This document shows positions 28,725 through 38,131 of a stretch of 64,000 bases of DNA, one piece after another (positions within the stretch are counted from its first letter, which is position 1; each line of letters starts with the position of its first letter). Source of the stretch: Streptomyces sp. NBC_00457 (GTDB lineage Bacteria; Actinomycetota; Actinomycetes; Streptomycetales; Streptomycetaceae); NCBI RefSeq assembly GCF_036014015.1, contig NZ_CP107905.1, forward strand, positions 4,712,001-4,776,000. The letters are read 5' to 3'. The notes under the pieces were generated by a model. The model was not told the DNA's origin, ran no database searches, and was given only the letters and a program-made list of their open reading frames with translations. Made by a program: the position numbers and the translations under genes.

Positions 28725-31373
28725 TCAGGCGCTCGGATGGTGGTGTGCGCGCCGTCGTCTGACCGCGGCGAGGACGCTGAGGGCGATGAGGGTCAGCAGG
28801 GAGGCGGCGCCGACGGCTCCGCCCAGGCGCAGGCCCGGTGGGTGGAACGTGCAGGTGAGACTGGTCGAGGAGCCGTCCAGGGGGACAGCGATCAGGCCGT
28901 AGTACTGCTTCGCGGGTACGGCGTCGGCGGCACCGGTCGCACAGCGCCAGCCGGCGATGCGCGGGGCCGCGACGACCGCGGTTCCCTTGCTGCCGGGCGG
29001 CAGTTCGGCGCGGATCGTGCCGTCGGAGACGGACACCTTCGTGGCGCCCGTGGTCTTCAGCCGGTCGACGGCGGCGCGCAGGCGCCCGGTGTCGAGGCAG
29101 CCGACCGCGCCCTCGGGGACGACGCCCGGCCCGTTCGGGGACAGCTCGATGCGGAGCCGTCCGGACGCCGGGACCGTGCCGACGGGCTCGATCGCGGCGA
29201 TCTTGGTACCGGGGTCGGAGCGGAACCGCCCGGGGGTCCGCGCCCCGGCGATGCTCGCGGTGCCCGCGAAGTGCGGGGCCCAGAGGTACGCCTCGCTGCC
29301 GGGCCGGCAGGTGGCGGTGATCGTCGACTTGCCGGGGCCGTTGACCCGCAGGCCGGGTCGGCTGTCGCCGCTGCGCTGCGGCTGCTTCCCGGAGGGGGTG
29401 CGGACGGTGATGGGGGGCACGGTGTAGACGCGGGCGCCCAGCAGCAGTTCCTGGTTGCGGTACGGCGACGGTCCGAAGGCGGAGACGTTCGCGCCGGCGG
29501 TCGGCCGCACCGTCACCAGGGGCGGCACGTCCTGGCGGGTCACGGTCGCCTTGGTGCCGTCCTGCGGGAACCAGCCCTGGTGCGGGTCCGGCGGTGAGTG
29601 CACCCGCGCGCCGACGGCGAAGATCGCGTCCGTGACGGCGTTGTCCAGGCTCTGGATGTTGCGGCCGCGCGAGGTGTAGCCGCCTCCGAGGGCGATGAGC
29701 GTGCGGCTGAGGACGTCGGCGGTCAGGCTGCTGTAGTACTGGGCGCCCTGACCGCCCACCATCAGCGGATCGTTGCCGACGGTCTGCTCCCGGCCCGGGT
29801 CGGTCCGATGGCGGGGCCAGCCGTCGGCCTCGGCGATCGCGTCCGCCTGTTGCTGCTGCCGCGGTCCCCAGGGCGCGTAGTCGTCCAGGTGCCCGAAGCG
29901 CAGCCGGGTGGCGACGGCGGAGGTGGCGGTGGCCTCGGCGACCTGCGTGCCGATGAGCAGGGTGACGGCCAGTCCGGCGAGGACCGTCTTGCGCCGCCCG
30001 CTGTGGTGGCGGGCGAGCAGGGCCAGCCCGCACAGGGCGCCCGCGGCGGCGAGCAGGGCGAGCGGCAGGACGAAGGAGCGGTCCGTCAGCGCGCTGCGGC
30101 TCGCGACGGCGATGATCAGCGCCAGCAGTCCGCCCGCTGCACCCAACGCGCGCCGCCCGGGAGGGCCGTACGCCAGCGCATGCCACGCGGCGATCACCAG
30201 CAGCCCGCAGAGCACGAAGGTCTGGCGGTACGAGCTGCCGTTCGGGGTGGAGAAGGCGTGCCAGAGAAGGTGGGTCGGGCCCCACTGGAACGACAGCGCG
30301 ACGGCGACGGCGAGCAGCGTCCAGCCGTAGCGGACCGGGCGCGGGACCTTCCGGTGGAAGGGCAGGGCGAGGGCGAGCAGCAGCGCTGTGGTGCCGACGT
30401 AGATGGCGGGCGTACCGAAGTTGTACGTCGTCGGCAGCAGCCGGGCCACCATGTCCTCGGTCGATGAGGGGACGAACGTCCGGACCACGCCGGGGTAGGC
30501 GTGCTTGGTGCCGAAGTACACGACGACCACCAGCGGCGCGGCCAGTCCGACGCCGAGCGCCATGGTCAGGACGGCGCGGCCCGCCGCCGCGAGGCGCTGC
30601 CGCCGGTCGAGGTCCGCGAGCCACAGCCGCAGTAACACCACCAGACCGGCGGCGAGCGTGGCCATGTACGCCGTGTAGAAGTTGGCGATCCAGACGAGCG
30701 CCACGATGATCACGCCGAGCACCCGGCGCCGGTCGTTCAGCGCCCACTCGCCGACCAGGCACAGCAGCGGCAGGGCGAGCAGGCCGTCGAGCCACATCAC
30801 GTTGTAGATGGCGGAGGCCAACGTCCAGCCGCACAGGGCGTACGACGCACCCAGCAGCCCCGCGGCCCACCAGCGGCCGGGACGCATCCGGAGCAGCAGG
30901 TACGCCATCGCAGCGCCCGCCGACGCCACCTTCAGCAGGGTGATCACATACACCGCGAGGTCGATCTCGTCCCGCGGGAACACCCCTACGAGCAGGGCGA
31001 AGGGGCTGCTGACGTACGTACCGAGGTCGGGCAGGAAGCTGGAGCCGTACCCGGACTGCCAGTTGACGAGGAGGCCGCCGTCGGCCCGCCCGTGCAGCAG
31101 GTCCCACAGGTGGGCATGGAAGGGGACGTACTGGTTGCCGAGGTCGTTGACGCTGCGGGTGCGGGAGCCGAAGGGGTAGCTGCGGGCGATGATGTCGCCG
31201 GCGCACAGGACGGCGAGGGTGAGGGCCGCGGCCAGCAGCGCGGCGGTGCCTGCCGGGCCAGCGGGACGGCGAAGCAGACGGAGGCGGAGCCGGGTCCGGG
31301 TTCCGTGCGCGGCCCCGGGCGACGGCGTTGCCTGGGTCGCCTGTTCCGTCAAGGGCAGGCTCGGACTGACCAT
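28725..31373 (-). CDS. YfhO family GT-C type membrane glycosyltransferase
   Basis: 882 aa. At least twelve helices in the first 520 residues include the YfhO signature around DLGNQYVPFHAHLWDLLHG and NWQSGYGSSFLPDLGTY. A large extracytoplasmic domain (about 540-850) and one final helix before a basic tail follow. YfhO proteins transfer lipid-linked sugars to teichoic acids or other surface acceptors in Bacillus and Listeria. ATG 31373 has GGAGG 10 bases upstream; an upstream in-frame start would add 37 residues without membrane character. Transcription runs into the GT2 and GtrA genes. Confidence 0.85.
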   Translation of the reverse strand: MVSPSLPLTEQATQATPSPGAAHGTRTRLRLRLLRRPAGPAGTAALLAAALTLAVLCAGDIIARSYPFGSRTRSVNDLGNQYVPFHAHLWDLLHGRADGGLLVNWQSGYGSSFLPDLGTYVSSPFALLVGVFPRDEIDLAVYVITLLKVASAGAAMAYLLLRMRPGRWWAAGLLGASYALCGWTLASAIYNVMWLDGLLALPLLCLVGEWALNDRRRVLGVIIVALVWIANFYTAYMATLAAGLVVLLRLWLADLDRRQRLAAAGRAVLTMALGVGLAAPLVVVVYFGTKHAYPGVVRTFVPSSTEDMVARLLPTTYNFGTPAIYVGTTALLLALALPFHRKVPRPVRYGWTLLAVAVALSFQWGPTHLLWHAFSTPNGSSYRQTFVLCGLLVIAAWHALAYGPPGRRALGAAGGLLALIIAVASRSALTDRSFVLPLALLAAAGALCGLALLARHHSGRRKTVLAGLAVTLLIGTQVAEATATSAVATRLRFGHLDDYAPWGPRQQQQADAIAEADGWPRHRTDPGREQTVGNDPLMVGGQGAQYYSSLTADVLSRTLIALGGGYTSRGRNIQSLDNAVTDAIFAVGARVHSPPDPHQGWFPQDGTKATVTRQDVPPLVTVRPTAGANVSAFGPSPYRNQELLLGARVYTVPPITVRTPSGKQPQRSGDSRPGLRVNGPGKSTITATCRPGSEAYLWAPHFAGTASIAGARTPGRFRSDPGTKIAAIEPVGTVPASGRLRIELSPNGPGVVPEGAVGCLDTGRLRAAVDRLKTTGATKVSVSDGTIRAELPPGSKGTAVVAAPRIAGWRCATGAADAVPAKQYYGLIAVPLDGSSTSLTCTFHPPGLRLGGAVGAASLLTLIALSVLAAVRRRRAHHHPSA

Positions 31374-31546
31374 TCTCGGCAAGCCTCCGGAGAATTGCGG
31401 GTGATTCGCCGTCTTAGATGAGCGCTGCTCAGGAATGGTTGTGTGACATGAGGAACTGTGGGGAACAATTCCGGATACGCGCACCGGAGTTTCCCGAACG
31501 GGGCATTACCAAAAGGTAGACAAAAGGTGTCCTGAAGCGGGAACCG

Positions 31547-33226
31547 CTAATTGATCTTCGACATCCGGGCCGTCGGATTCCCCGACTCCGCACTGTCCGA
31601 CCGGTAGGTCAGATCGTCCCCGACCGGAGTGATCCGCACCGTCGCGGCGGCCTGACTGCACCCCGCGTGATTGCCCTCCGCCCCCACGGACGTCGCCACG
31701 ATCTGCTTCGCCGACACACTCTTCAGGGTCAGTACGTCATTGCAGACGAGGCCGACCGGATCGGTCTGCCGAAGAGTCCCCAACTCCTCGCCCACGTCAG
31801 CCTTGTGGAGGGTGACCCGGAAGGTGCCCATGGGGAGGCTGCCGCCGAGTCCGGTGGCCTGGCCTTCCCAGGTGCCGAGGTAGGCGGCGGGCACAGCGGT
31901 CGGGTTGCTGTCACCCGGCGCCTCACTGGACGCCGAGCTGGACGGTGAACCGCCCGCCGTGTCCGACGCGTTGCCGTCTCCCGGCAGCAGGTCGAACACG
32001 AACACCGACCCCACCGTCACCGCCGCCAGCGCCCCCGCGACCGCGAGAGCCACCGTGCAGCTCACCCTCCGCCCCCGCCCCCCGTCACCCGGCGCCGAGG
32101 TCGCCGCCACGGAAACGGAGAGCTTGCCGGGCTGCTGCGGAGGCACCGTCGGCGCGGCGTCACGCGGCTCGGGCACGGAGGCCTGCGGCGCGGAACCTGA
32201 CGGCGCGACGGACGGCATGACCGGCGACGGCACGGAACCCGACGACGCGACGGACGGCATGACAGGCGGCGGCCCGAACTCCCCCACCGACGGATTACTG
32301 AACCCCACCGGCCCCGACACCACGTCCCCCGCCGCCTCAAGATTCAGCAGCTGTACGGCACCCCGGCTCACCTGCTCCACCAGCGCCCCCGGCAGCCACC
32401 CGCCCGAGACCAACCGGGCCGCGCCCTCCGGAGCCAGCAGCCGGGCCACCTCACCCGGCGAGGGCCGTGCCTCCGGGTCCTTCCCGAGACAGGCCGCCAC
32501 CAGCTCCCGCAAGTCACCGGTCAGGGGCCCGAGTTCGGGCTCTTCGTGGACGACCTTGTAGAGCAGCGCCGCCGACGAGTCACCGCGGAACGGCGGCTCC
32601 CCCGTCGCCGCGTACGCCAGCACCGCCCCCAGCGAGAAGACGTCCGCCGCACCCGTGACGCCCTTGCCGAGGATCTGCTCGGGCGACATATAGCCGGGCG
32701 AGCCGATCGAGACGCCGGTGGAGGTGAGAGACGCCGTGCCGTCCGTGGCCCGGGCGATCCCGAAGTCGATCAGCAGCGGCCCGTCGAGGGTGAGCAGCAC
32801 GTTCGAGGGCTTCACATCCCGGTGAACCAGCCCCAGTTCGTGCACGGCCGCCAGCGCCTCGGCCAGACCCGCACCCAAGGCTCGTACGGAATGGAGCGGC
32901 AGCGGACCCCGGTCCGTGACCGCCGCGCTCAGCGAGGGGCCCGCCGCATACGCGGTGGCCACCCACGGCACTCGCGCGTCGGGGTCGGCGTCCAGCACCG
33001 GCGCGGTCCAGGCGCCGCCCACCCGGCGCGCGGCGTCGACCTCGCGCCGGAAGCGGGCGCGGAACTCCTCGTCGAGGGCGAAATGCGGGTGCACGATCTT
33101 CACCGCGACCGTGCGGCCGCCGGAGCTGCGGCCCAGATAGACCCGCCCCATGCCGCCGGAGCCGAGCCGGCCGAGCAGCCGGTAGGGACCCACGGTGGTG
33201 GGTTCGTCGACGTCGAGCGGTTGCAT
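31547..33226 (-). CDS. Membrane Ser/Thr protein kinase
   Basis: Hanks-type kinase, 559 aa. The kinase domain covers about 14-268: glycine loop GSGGMG (22-27), K43, HRDVKPSN with D137, DFG (154-156), and SPEQ after an activation loop rich in Thr/Ser. A Pro/Ser linker has a near-duplicated VMPSVASSGSVPSP / VMPSVAPSGSAP block. One membrane helix is at 390-413. The 130-residue extracellular part is not PASTA and looks like the lipocalin-like or ligand-binding ends of other Streptomyces kinases (AYLGTWEGQATGLGGSLPMG). The signal is unknown. Confidence 0.9.
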   Translation of the reverse strand: MQPLDVDEPTTVGPYRLLGRLGSGGMGRVYLGRSSGGRTVAVKIVHPHFALDEEFRARFRREVDAARRVGGAWTAPVLDADPDARVPWVATAYAAGPSLSAAVTDRGPLPLHSVRALGAGLAEALAAVHELGLVHRDVKPSNVLLTLDGPLLIDFGIARATDGTASLTSTGVSIGSPGYMSPEQILGKGVTGAADVFSLGAVLAYAATGEPPFRGDSSAALLYKVVHEEPELGPLTGDLRELVAACLGKDPEARPSPGEVARLLAPEGAARLVSGGWLPGALVEQVSRGAVQLLNLEAAGDVVSGPVGFSNPSVGEFGPPPVMPSVASSGSVPSPVMPSVAPSGSAPQASVPEPRDAAPTVPPQQPGKLSVSVAATSAPGDGGRGRRVSCTVALAVAGALAAVTVGSVFVFDLLPGDGNASDTAGGSPSSSASSEAPGDSNPTAVPAAYLGTWEGQATGLGGSLPMGTFRVTLHKADVGEELGTLRQTDPVGLVCNDVLTLKSVSAKQIVATSVGAEGNHAGCSQAAATVRITPVGDDLTYRSDSAESGNPTARMSKIN

Positions 33227-33246
33227 GGCGCGCCCCCCTCTCCCCC

Positions 33247-33273
33247 GCGCACGCCAGTCTCCTGCGCGTGCGC
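33247..33273. terminator. Possible hairpin terminator downstream of mqnA
   Basis: GCGCACG (33247-33253) can pair with CGTGCGC (33267-33273) over a 13-base loop in the 81-base gap between the kinase start and the mqnA stop. There is no T run. It may be a terminator for mqnA or part of the kinase leader. Confidence 0.3.
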
Positions 33274-33307
33274 CTGCACTCCCGGCAGCCTATGGGTACA
33301 GACGCTC

Positions 33308-34165
<858 letters not shown>

Positions 34166-34277
34166 CTAGACCCCGTGGGGTACGGTGCACTCTTCAGGGT
34201 GCCGCGAACCGCCTCATAGGCCCCGTCAGCCCCCGCCTTGATCTTCAAACTTCCGAGTGACGTGATCTTGGCCTCTA

Positions 34278-34305
34278 TTGCTTTCGGCTGCCTGCATGCT
34301 AGGCT
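34278..34305 (+). promoter_or_regulatory. Candidate cspA promoter
   Basis: TTGCTT (34278-34283) and TAGGCT (34300-34305) are spaced 16 bases apart, a fair match to the vegetative -35/-10. Transcription would start near 34312 and give a leader of about 150 bases, as expected for cold-shock mRNAs. Confidence 0.45.
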
Positions 34306-34340
34306 CGCCGCAAGTTGCAGTTTGGTTTCCCTTGCAGTAC

Positions 34341-34371
34341 AGAGCCTGCGGAGCATGTAACCGCGGGCTCT
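34341..34371 (+). promoter_or_regulatory. Stem-loop with T run in the cspA leader
   Basis: AGAGCCTGCGG (34341-34351) pairs with CCGCGGGCTCT (34361-34371), 11 pairs including one G-U in RNA, with a 9-base loop. A TTTT follows at about 34376-34380, giving the form of an intrinsic terminator or attenuator inside the leader. TTGCAG occurs three times in the leader (34315, 34332, 34416). Confidence 0.5.
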
Positions 34372-34461
34372 CGTCGTTTTCAGACGTATGCAGTTGTGCG
34401 GCACTGTTTTCACACTTGCAGGTTCTGGAGCAGGGCAACCCTTTGGGCCCAAGGAGGGCTT

Positions 34462-34665
34462 ATGGCTACCGGAACCGTGAAGTGGTTCAACGCCGAAAAG
34501 GGCTTTGGTTTCATCGCCCAAGAAGGCGGCGGCCCCGACGTCTTCGTTCACTACTCCGCGATCAATGCGAGCGGCTTCCGCTCGCTGGAGGAGAACCAGC
34601 AGGTCTCCTTCGACGTCACTCAGGGCCCGAAGGGCCCGCAGGCGGAGAACGTCACCCCCGTCTGA
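34462..34665 (+). CDS. cspA: Cold-shock protein (single CSD)
   Basis: 67-aa nucleic-acid chaperone. RNP1-type KGFGFIA and RNP2-type VFVHYSAI motifs are intact, and the opening [18 protein letters not shown] is standard for Streptomyces CspA-type proteins. ATG 34462 has AAGGAGG 5 bases before it. A long structured leader and a strong terminator mark it as a single-gene transcript. Confidence 0.95.
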   Translation: MATGTVKWFNAEKGFGFIAQEGGGPDVFVHYSAINASGFRSLEENQQVSFDVTQGPKGPQAENVTPV

Positions 34666-34717
34666 GTCTTCGGCCTCGGAGCCTGGTGCTTTGATCCGGA
34701 ACGAATAGCAGTACCCA

Positions 34718-34750
34718 AGGAGCCCCGCGCCGCAAGGCGACGGGGCTCCT
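34718..34750. terminator. Terminator of cspA, shared with the convergent regulator gene
   Basis: AGGAGCCCCG (34718-34727) and CGGGGCTCCT (34741-34750) form a perfect 10-bp stem with a small inner stem in the loop, followed by GCCTTT. It lies 52 bases after the cspA stop and just before the stop of the convergent XRE-cupin gene. Confidence 0.85.
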
Positions 34751-34769
34751 GCCTTTACACCCCCGCACC

Positions 34770-35318
34770 TCACACATGCTGCATGACCAGCACGAACGTC
34801 GTCCCGGCCGCCAGTGCCTCGTACGAATGCGGCACATCTCCGCGATACGACATGTAGTCGCCGGGCCCCAGCTCGACCTCCTCGCCCCGGGGTCCCGCCT
34901 TCACCCGGCCCGTGCTGACGATCAAGTGCTCCACGCTCCCCGGAATGTGCGGCTCCGACTCCCGGGCCGGACCCGGTTCCGCCCGCAGGTGGTAGATGTC
35001 CCGCCGGGCGCCGGGCGGACTGGCGGAGAGCAAGGTGGCCACGTAGTCCGCCCGTTCGGAGGCGACCGTAGGTCCCTCCCCCGCCCGGATCACCTGAACG
35101 GCCGAAACCGGCGGCTCCACCAGCGCGCTGAACGGCACCCCGAGCGCGACCCCCAACGCCCACAGCGTCTCCACGCTGGGGTTCCCGCTGCCCGCCTCCA
35201 GCTGGGACAGCGTGGACTTCGCGATCCCCGCCCGCTTGGCCAGCTCGGACAGCGACAGCCCGGCCCGGGTGCGCTCACGGCGCAGGGAGGCGGCGATCCA
35301 GGTGAGGGGCTCACTCAT
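34770..35318 (-). CDS. XRE family regulator with C-terminal cupin domain
   Basis: 182-aa repressor or activator. The N-terminal helix-turn-helix covers about 8-60 (LSLSELAKRAGIAKSTLSQLEAG), followed by a cupin sensor domain about 95-180 with EPHIPGSVEHLIV and PHSYEALAAG. It is divergent from azlCD, which export branched-chain amino acids in other bacteria, so it probably regulates them and itself. ATG 35318 is preferred because GGAAG lies 8 to 10 bases upstream; a GTG at 35327 is in frame. Confidence 0.85.
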   Translation of the reverse strand: MSEPLTWIAASLRRERTRAGLSLSELAKRAGIAKSTLSQLEAGSGNPSVETLWALGVALGVPFSALVEPPVSAVQVIRAGEGPTVASERADYVATLLSASPPGARRDIYHLRAEPGPARESEPHIPGSVEHLIVSTGRVKAGPRGEEVELGPGDYMSYRGDVPHSYEALAAGTTFVLVMQHV

Positions 35319-35343
35319 ACGCTTCACTTCCTGTCGTTCGCTC

Positions 35344-35390
35344 TACAGGTACGTTCGTTCGCCTTGACGAACAGGCACCTGTGTGTTCAT
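35344..35390. promoter_or_regulatory. Operator and promoter region between the XRE-cupin gene and azlC
   Basis: Nested inverted repeats: ACAGGT (35345-35350) with ACCTGT (35377-35382), and GTTCGT (35353-35358) with ACGAAC (35367-35372). A TTGACG (-35-like) lies inside at 35364-35369 and CATCCT at about 35388. With these elements the azlC transcript would begin at or near its ATG, so it may be leaderless. Binding by the divergent XRE regulator is inferred. Confidence 0.55.
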
Positions 35391-35400
35391 CCTAGAAAAC

Positions 35401-36087
35401 ATGCGTTCGCTACTCCGAACACCGATGATGGCACCTCTGGTGCGCGACAGCGCCCTCGTCTGGCTGGCGAGCGGTGTCGTCGGCGTCTCCTTCGGCGCGG
35501 TCTCCGTGGTCGGCGGGCTGCCGGTCTGGGTGCCGGTGGTGATGTCGCTGGTCGTGTACGCGGGTTCGGCGCAGTTCAGCGCGGTCGGCGTACTGCTGGC
35601 CGGGGGCGGGCCGTTCGCCGCGGCGGCGACCGGGCTGATCCTGAACACCCGGACGGCGGCCTTCAGCCTGGCCGTGGCGGACGTCCTCGGCACCCGGAGC
35701 CGGCTCGCCCGCTTCCTCGGCGCCCACCTCGTCACCGACGAGACGGTCGCCTTCACCCTCGCCCAGCCCGATCCGGTACGACGCCGCACGGCATTCTGGG
35801 TGAACGGCCTGGGCCTGTTCGCCGCCTGGAACACCGGCGTCCTCGCGGGCGCCCTCGCGGGAAGCGCGCTCGGCGACACGGCGACGTACGGCCTCGACGC
35901 GGCCTTCCCGGCCGTCCTGGTGGCCCTGGTACTGCCCACCCTGCGCAAGGACGCGGGCATACGACGGGCCGCCGTGCTCGGCGCGGTCGTGGCACTGGCG
36001 GTGACCCCCGCCGTGCCCGCCGGGGTGCCGGTACTGCTCGCGCTCGCCGGACTCTTGGTATACGGACGGAGGCGGGCGGCGGCATGA
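35401..36087 (+). CDS. azlC: AzlC family branched-chain amino acid export permease
   Basis: Large subunit of a two-part exporter, 228 aa. Six to seven helices are seen, and the family stretch VVYAGSAQFSAVGVLLAGG followed by LNTRTAAFSLAVADVLG is clear. ATG 35401 is chosen as the conserved start; no ribosome site is seen, so leaderless translation is possible. The stop overlaps the azlD start (ATGA). The substrate in Streptomyces is inferred from the family. Confidence 0.87.
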   Translation: MRSLLRTPMMAPLVRDSALVWLASGVVGVSFGAVSVVGGLPVWVPVVMSLVVYAGSAQFSAVGVLLAGGGPFAAAATGLILNTRTAAFSLAVADVLGTRSRLARFLGAHLVTDETVAFTLAQPDPVRRRTAFWVNGLGLFAAWNTGVLAGALAGSALGDTATYGLDAAFPAVLVALVLPTLRKDAGIRRAAVLGAVVALAVTPAVPAGVPVLLALAGLLVYGRRRAAA

Positions 36088-36398
36088 ACGCGACGGTCGC
36101 GATGATCCTGGCGCTGGCGGTGGGGACGTACGCCTTCCGGCTGGTCGGACCGGTTCTGTACGGGCGTGTGGAACTCCCGCCGAAGGTCCAGGAGTTGATG
36201 TCGGCGGGCGCGATCGTCCTGCTCACCGCGCTGCTGGCGACCGGAGCACTGACCGAGGGCGGGGACTTCGCGGGGTGGGCGCGGCCGGGTGGGGTGCTGG
36301 TGGCGGGCATGCTGGCGTGGTGTCGGGCGCCGTTCGTGGTGGTCGTGCTGGGGGCGGCGGTCACAACGGCGGTGTTGCGGGCGGCGGGTGTGGGGTGA
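36084..36398 (+). CDS. azlD: AzlD family small export subunit
   Basis: 104 aa with three to four helices, the partner of AzlC. The family feature GTYAFRLVGPVLYGRVELPP is near the N-terminus. The start overlaps the azlC stop by 4 bases, so the subunits are translationally coupled. Confidence 0.87.
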   Translation: MNATVAMILALAVGTYAFRLVGPVLYGRVELPPKVQELMSAGAIVLLTALLATGALTEGGDFAGWARPGGVLVAGMLAWCRAPFVVVVLGAAVTTAVLRAAGVG

Positions 36399-36429
36399 GT
36401 GTCAGTGGGCGTCGGTAGGGTCCCCGGCC

Positions 36430-37068
36430 ATGACCGAAGCCGATTTCCTCACCGCCACCCGCACCTTCTACGACGCCATCGCCGAGGACTACGCCGACCT
36501 CTTCCGTACCGCGTTCGCCACGCCGCTGGACCGGGCGGTGTTCGCCGGGTTCGCGGAACTGGTGGGGGCAGGCGGTCGCGTGGCCGACCTGGGCTGCGGG
36601 CCGGGGCGGGCGACGGCCCACCTCGCCTCCCTCGGACTGTCCGCCTTCGGGCTCGACCTGTCGGAGTCGATGCTCGCGATCGCCCGGCGGGAGAATCCGG
36701 AGCTGCGGTTCGAGCAGGGCTCGATGCTGGAGCTGGACCTTCCCGACGGTTCGCTCGCGGGCGCCGTGTCCTGGTACTCGTCCATCCACACCCCCGTGAC
36801 CGAACTCCCCTCCCTCTTCGCCGAGTTCCGCCGCGTCCTGGCACCGGGCGGCCACCTCCTGATCGCCTTCCAGATCGGCGACGAGCCCCGCCGCCACGAA
36901 CGGCCCTGGGGGCATGAGGTGACCCTGGACTTCCAACGCCGCCGACCGGACCAGATCGACGGCCTGCTCCGGGCGGCAGGGTTCGCGCCCGTCATGCGGA
37001 TGGTGCGAGAGGCTGCCCCGAACGAGACGACGGAACAGGCGTCGCTGATCGCCCGCAAACCCGCATAG
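36430..37068 (+). CDS. Class I SAM-dependent methyltransferase
   Basis: 212 aa, with SAM-binding motif I VADLGCGPGRATAHLASLG at about 52-70, the acidic strand end FGLDLSESML, and the post-motif GGHLLIAFQIGD. The substrate is unknown; it is of the UbiE/Methyltransf_11 type. It lies 31 bases after azlD and could be cotranscribed, though no functional link is evident. Confidence 0.82.
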   Translation: MTEADFLTATRTFYDAIAEDYADLFRTAFATPLDRAVFAGFAELVGAGGRVADLGCGPGRATAHLASLGLSAFGLDLSESMLAIARRENPELRFEQGSMLELDLPDGSLAGAVSWYSSIHTPVTELPSLFAEFRRVLAPGGHLLIAFQIGDEPRRHERPWGHEVTLDFQRRRPDQIDGLLRAAGFAPVMRMVREAAPNETTEQASLIARKPA

Positions 37069-37086
37069 CCAGACAAACGCGCCGAG

Positions 37087-37140
37087 GTGCAGCGCCCCGC
37101 TAGGGGCGCGGGGAACTGCGCGACCAGCCACAACGAACCC
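37087..37140. repeat. Dispersed Streptomyces intergenic hairpin repeat, copy 2
   Basis: Stem GCGCCCC (37092-37098), loop GCTA, GGGGCGC (37103-37109), then GGGGAACTGCGCGACCAGCC. It lies between the methyltransferase and LysR genes, in the 119-base gap, and may end the azlCD-methyltransferase transcript. Confidence 0.85.
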
Positions 37141-37187
37141 GCAGCTGCTCAGGAAACGCGGCGCCCCGGTCGGAAAGCAACGGACAC

Positions 37188-38105
37188 ATGGCCTGGCGAT
37201 CGAAGCTCGAGCGCGCCGCAGACGGTCGTGTTGTGACCCCCGACGACCTGCGTGTATTCATGGCGGTGTGCCGGGCCGGGAGCCTCAGTGCGGTGGCACG
37301 CGATCTCTCGTGCACCCAGTCCACGGTGACCCAGCACGTGAAGCGGTTGGAGCGGCAGCCTCGGGGTGTCGTACCGACACATGCCGGCCGCGTTCTGGAG
37401 GCGGCCGCGTCCGAAGGGCTCGTCGGGCTGGAGCTGGCGCTGCGGCGGCTGCGGGATCTGGCCGACGGGGAGAGCGGCACGGTACAGGTGGCGACCGGCG
37501 CGACGACCGTACGGCACTTCATGTCGGACGCGGTGGTGACGTTCCGGCAGCGGCATCCCAAGGTCAACCTGGAGTTCCGTACGGAGAGTTCGAGCCGGGC
37601 GTGTTTCGACGCGCTGGCCGACAGCGACCTGGACCTGGCGTGGATCACGCTGGGCCGACCGGTGCGGGGCATCGAGCAGCGGCCGGTGGTGGAGCTGCCG
37701 TGGGTACTGGCGGTGCGGGCCGGCGATCCGCTGGCCGACCGCGCGTCCCTGGACGCCGCCGCGCTGGAGGACGTACGCCTCATACGGCTGCCCCCGACCT
37801 CCACCTCGGCCGCCCATCTCGACGCCGCCTGCGCCGACTTGGGCGTCCGTTTCAGCTTCGACACCAGCGTGGCCGACTGGGACACCGCGCTGCTCCTGGC
37901 CGAGCTGGGGGTCGGGCGGGCGGTCGTGCCCGCGTTGCCGGGGCTGCCCGTCCCCGGCGACGGAGCCCTCCGCCTGATCCCGCTCCCCGGCCTCCGCCCG
38001 CTGCCCGTCGGCTGGGCCGTGCGCCGCTGGGATGCGCTCAGCCCGCCGACCAGGGCGTTCGCGCACTTGGTCGAGAGCTACCGGAGGGACGGCGCGCAGG
38101 CCTGA
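37188..38105 (+). CDS. LysR family regulator with shortened DNA-binding domain
   Basis: 305 aa. The helix-turn-helix (DLRVFMAVCRAGSLSAVARD, about 20-39, and CTQSTVTQHVKRLER, about 42-56) runs directly from LERQ57 into PRGVVPTHAGR. LysR proteins normally have about nine to ten residues here (the LGVxLFER segment), so the start of the wing is missing in frame. The effector-binding domain (about 95-295) looks complete. The regulator may bind DNA abnormally or not at all. The target is unknown; the next gene is convergent. ATG 37188 is the most upstream start; a GTG at about codon 15 or 16 is possible. Confidence 0.8.
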   Translation: MAWRSKLERAADGRVVTPDDLRVFMAVCRAGSLSAVARDLSCTQSTVTQHVKRLERQPRGVVPTHAGRVLEAAASEGLVGLELALRRLRDLADGESGTVQVATGATTVRHFMSDAVVTFRQRHPKVNLEFRTESSSRACFDALADSDLDLAWITLGRPVRGIEQRPVVELPWVLAVRAGDPLADRASLDAAALEDVRLIRLPPTSTSAAHLDAACADLGVRFSFDTSVADWDTALLLAELGVGRAVVPALPGLPVPGDGALRLIPLPGLRPLPVGWAVRRWDALSPPTRAFAHLVESYRRDGAQA

Positions 38106-38131
38106 CCGCTCCGCGCCACTCCACTCCGGGC

